A DNA stretch of 64,000 bases from positions 21,485,375-21,549,374 of the forward strand of contig NC_090034.1 in the NCBI RefSeq assembly GCF_037176765.1, read 5' to 3'. The notes under the pieces were generated by a model that ran no database searches, had not been told where the DNA came from, and worked only from the letters and a program-made list of their open reading frames with translations. The stretch comes from Anolis sagrei. Taxonomy: Eukaryota > Chordata > Lepidosauria > Squamata > Anolidae. Shown here in pieces: positions 61,965-64,000 of this stretch. Every line of letters starts with the position of its first letter. The first letter of the stretch is position 1. Both the position numbers and the translations under genes were made by a program.

Positions 61965-62170
61965 CTAGCAACGAAGCGGGACTGCAGCTTTCAGCTTCCC
62001 CTTTGGCGCCGCCATCTTGGCAGCGGAAGTGACATGGAAACCACACCTAGAGCGTCCTGTATTTAAATTGGTTGCCGTGGCGACGCGAACGCTTCTGCGG
62101 CGACACCGGCGGGGACAGAATCAATCCAGCGCCTGCGTACTGGTGCCTCGTGACGTCACGCACTCCTGAA
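61965..62170 (-). promoter_or_regulatory. ZDHHC4: ZDHHC4 promoter and untranslated first exon
   Basis: The minus strand has a donor GCTAG|GTAACC with the exon edge at 61965, and the coding exon opens with an acceptor right before the ATG (TTTTTCCAG|G, 60281). Upstream elements include a YY1 site (GCCGCCATCTTGG, 62007), an ETS site (AGCGGAAGTGA, 62021), an RFX-like X box (GTTGCCGTGGCGAC, 62077) and a full CRE (TGACGTCA, 62151). The region is CpG-rich without TATA. It could also drive a gene to the right, but none is seen. Confidence 0.65.
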
Positions 62171-62394
62171 GCCTCCCCCCTCCTTTACCTAGTGGAATTA
62201 CTGCTGTCTGACCAGGAGTCATTCGAGGACACTGGGGGGAAACTGCAACTCCCATTATCCGTCAACTTGCATGTTCTTTTCTTCAATGGACACTGGCCAT
62301 CCTGTTTAGAGGATTCTGGGAGTTCTGCTCCAAAAAAGTAACTTTCCCAAGCTCTGATTTCTGTCAGAGCGTTTACAGTTTGAGAACCCCTTGT

Positions 62395-62612
62395 TGTTGT
62401 TATGGAACATTTCCAAATAAGGATGCTGATGATGATGGAGGAGCATTTCCAGATAAGGATGATGATGATGATTATTATTATGGAACATTTCCAGATGTTA
62501 TTTCCAGATATATTATTATTATTATTATTATTATTATTATGGAGGACGTCCAGATAAGGATTACTGCATTACGATTTTTATGGGACATTTCCAGATAAAG
62601 ATGATGATTAGT
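62395..62612 (+). repeat. Minisatellite of ATTTCCAGATAAGGATGATG units
   Basis: Five to six units of GGAACATTTCCAGATAAGGA plus (TGA)n or (TTA)n spacers start near 62403, 62441, 62481, 62540 and 62582. The (ATT)n between 62510 and 62540 is a spacer that has grown. Confidence 0.8.
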
Positions 62613-62763
62613 ATCATGCTTTTATCTCTTGACCAAGATGTAATGCAAATTAGAACATTAAAAATACCAATGGATTTAAAATCTTAAAAAAGAAAACACA
62701 CATCAATCAAAATCACTCAAATCACATTAAAAAACAGAATCATCTTAATATCCTATAAGACAG

Positions 62764-62895
62764 GAGCCCCCGGTGGCGCAGTGGGTTAAACCCCTGTGCC
62801 GGCAGGACTGAAGACCGACAGGTCGCAGGTTCGAATCCGGGGAGAGGCAGATGAGCTCCCTCTATCAGCTCCAGCTCTTCATGCGGGAACATGAG
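62764..62895 (+). mobile_element. tRNA-derived SINE 5' part
   Basis: GAGCCCCCGGTGGCGCAGTG with GGTTAAACCC (A box) and GGTCGCAGGTTCGAATCCGG (B box), then GAGAGGCAGATGAGCTCCC. It is truncated where the LINE tail at 62896 begins. It is related to the SINE at 7145-7362. Confidence 0.85.
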
Positions 62896-64000
62896 AGAAG
62901 CCTCCCACTTACTTACTTACTTAGGCGATCCCTCGTTGGACGAGTAAGATGGTCTTCCATTATGGATTTCTCTGTGGGTCCGTATGTGGTTGTGGAGCCC
63001 TATTCTTGCTCTGCATCTTCTTCCGCAGTGAGGGCATTGGTTTCCAGGTGGAAGGCGGTCCCGGTTGGGGTTGGCTTGACGCGCCTTCCTCTTGGCACAT
63101 TTCTCTCTTTCACCCTCCACTCGTGCCTCCTCGAATTCTGCAGCACTGCTGGTCACAGCTGACCTCCAGCTGGAGCGCTCAAGGGCCAGGGCTTCCCAGT
63201 TCTCAGTGTCTATGGCAGAGTTTTTAAGGTTGGCTTTGAGCCCATCTTTAAATCTCTTTTCCTGTCCACCAACGTTTCATTTTCCGTTCTTAAGTTCGGA
63301 GTAGAGCAACTGCTTTGGGAGACGGTGGTCAGGCATTCGGACAACGTAGCCGGCCCAGCGGAGTTGATGTTGGAAGACCATCGCTTCAATTCTGGTGGTC
63401 TTTGCTTCTTCCAGCACACTGACGTTTGTTCGCTTGTCTTCCCAGGAGATTTCCAGGATTTTCCGGAGGCAGCGCTGATGGAATCATTCCAGGAGTTGCA
63501 TGTGACGTCTGTAGACAGTCCACGTCTCACAGGCATAGAGCAGGGTTGGGAGGACAATAGCTTTATAGACAAGCACCTTGGTCTCCCTACGGATGTCCCG
63601 GTCCTCAAACAGTCTCTGCTTCATTCGGGAAAATGCTGCACTTGCAGAGCTCAGGCGGTGTTGAATTTCGGCATCGATGTTGACTTTGGTGGAGAGGTGG
63701 CTCCCAAGGTAGCGGAAATGGTCAATATTTTCTAATGTGACACCATTAAGCTGTATCTCTGGCATTGGGGAGGGGATGGGTGGTGACTGCTGGAACAGCA
63801 CTTTGGTTTTCTCGATGTTGAGTGACAGGCCAAGTTTCGTGTATGCTTCTGCGAAGGTGTTTAGAGTGGCTTGTAGATCTTCTTCTGAATGCGCACAGAC
63901 GACATTGTCATCAGCATACTGGAGTTCTATAACAGATGTTGTTGTAACTCTGGTTTTGGCTTTCAGTCTGCTGAGGTTAAACAGCTTGCCATCTGTCCGA
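62896..64000 (-). mobile_element. Non-LTR LINE with C-terminal zinc finger, cut by window edge
   Basis: The tail is (AAGT)n on the minus strand (62911-62925). Coding sequence runs in from the right: the catalytic IELQYADDNVV near 63905-63935, NIDHFRYLGSHLSTKVNIDA, TLLYACETWTVYRRHMQLLE, then in another frame CLRKILEISWEDKRTN and VFQHQLRWAGYVVRMPDHRL, and a final C2H2 finger CPHCGRRCRARIGLHNHIRTH near 63010-63060. A frameshift lies near 63485, and another between the WAGYVVRM part and the finger part. It is not BovB, L2 or CR1; the YACETW..GHV blocks suggest an RTE-related clade, but this is unsettled. Confidence 0.8.

Overview
The window is a piece of a squamate reptile nuclear chromosome, most likely a lizard. 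It is seen on the + strand as a gene-bearing segment padded with young and old transposable elements. The host call rests on the repeat mix: BovB LINEs with a long open reading frame, Sauria-type tRNA SINEs with a BovB-like tail, abundant L2 and CR1 LINEs, Helitrons, hAT-type palindromic MITEs, a DIRS-type element and many (AAT)n tracts. No bacterial or phage features were seen.

Five host genes can be read exon by exon. From left to right they are MLST8 (+, 10819-14467), BRICD5 (-, 15658-23377), PGP (-, 27279-29084), E4F1 (+, 29986-50372) and ZDHHC4 (-, 51301-60280). The first four keep the order and orientation of human 16p13.3. ZDHHC4 is on 7p22 in human, so the E4F1-ZDHHC4 junction is a sauropsid-type arrangement. 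The MLST8 and BRICD5 stops face each other 1.2 kb apart. PGP and E4F1 are head to head across a 901-bp GC-rich interval made largely of a degenerate tandem array of CCAAT/GC-box units. E4F1 and ZDHHC4 are tail to tail, with poly(A) signals only about 20 bp apart on opposite strands. All exon junctions in MLST8, BRICD5, PGP and ZDHHC4 use GT-AG and keep frame; predicted proteins are 326, 224, 330 and 319 aa. E4F1 gives about 766 aa, with one doubtful donor (exon 2).

Region by region: 1-2.3 kb is an (AAT)n-spaced minisatellite broken by two Sauria SINEs, then a CpG-rich promoter candidate. 2.5-8.7 kb is a repeat island: two opposed Helitrons, a BovB with a 12-bp target duplication, hammerhead-like repeats and AT-rich low-complexity sequence. 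8.9-14.5 kb is the MLST8 promoter, a roughly 760-bp polypurine tract and the MLST8 exons. 15.7-29.1 kb holds BRICD5 and PGP. 29.1-50.9 kb is E4F1, whose introns hold L2 copies, Helitrons, palindromes and a DIRS-type retroelement of about 5.4 kb with its diagnostic inverted ends and internal complementary region. 51.3-62.2 kb is ZDHHC4, with a three-level nest (CR1, antisense CR1, solo LTR) in an intron. 62.8-64 kb is a SINE and a further LINE cut by the window edge.

The genes do not form one pathway. MLST8 is a core TORC1/TORC2 subunit; BRICD5 is a BRICHOS membrane protein; PGP is a phosphoglycolate/glycerol-3-phosphate phosphatase; E4F1 is a zinc-finger transcription factor and E3 ligase; ZDHHC4 is a protein S-acyltransferase. 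The most unusual structures are the PGP/E4F1 CCAAT-unit array, the complete DIRS architecture, the hammerhead-like motif present four times (twice as a perfect-looking palindrome), the polypurine block in MLST8 intron 1, and LINE tails that run directly into splice acceptors.
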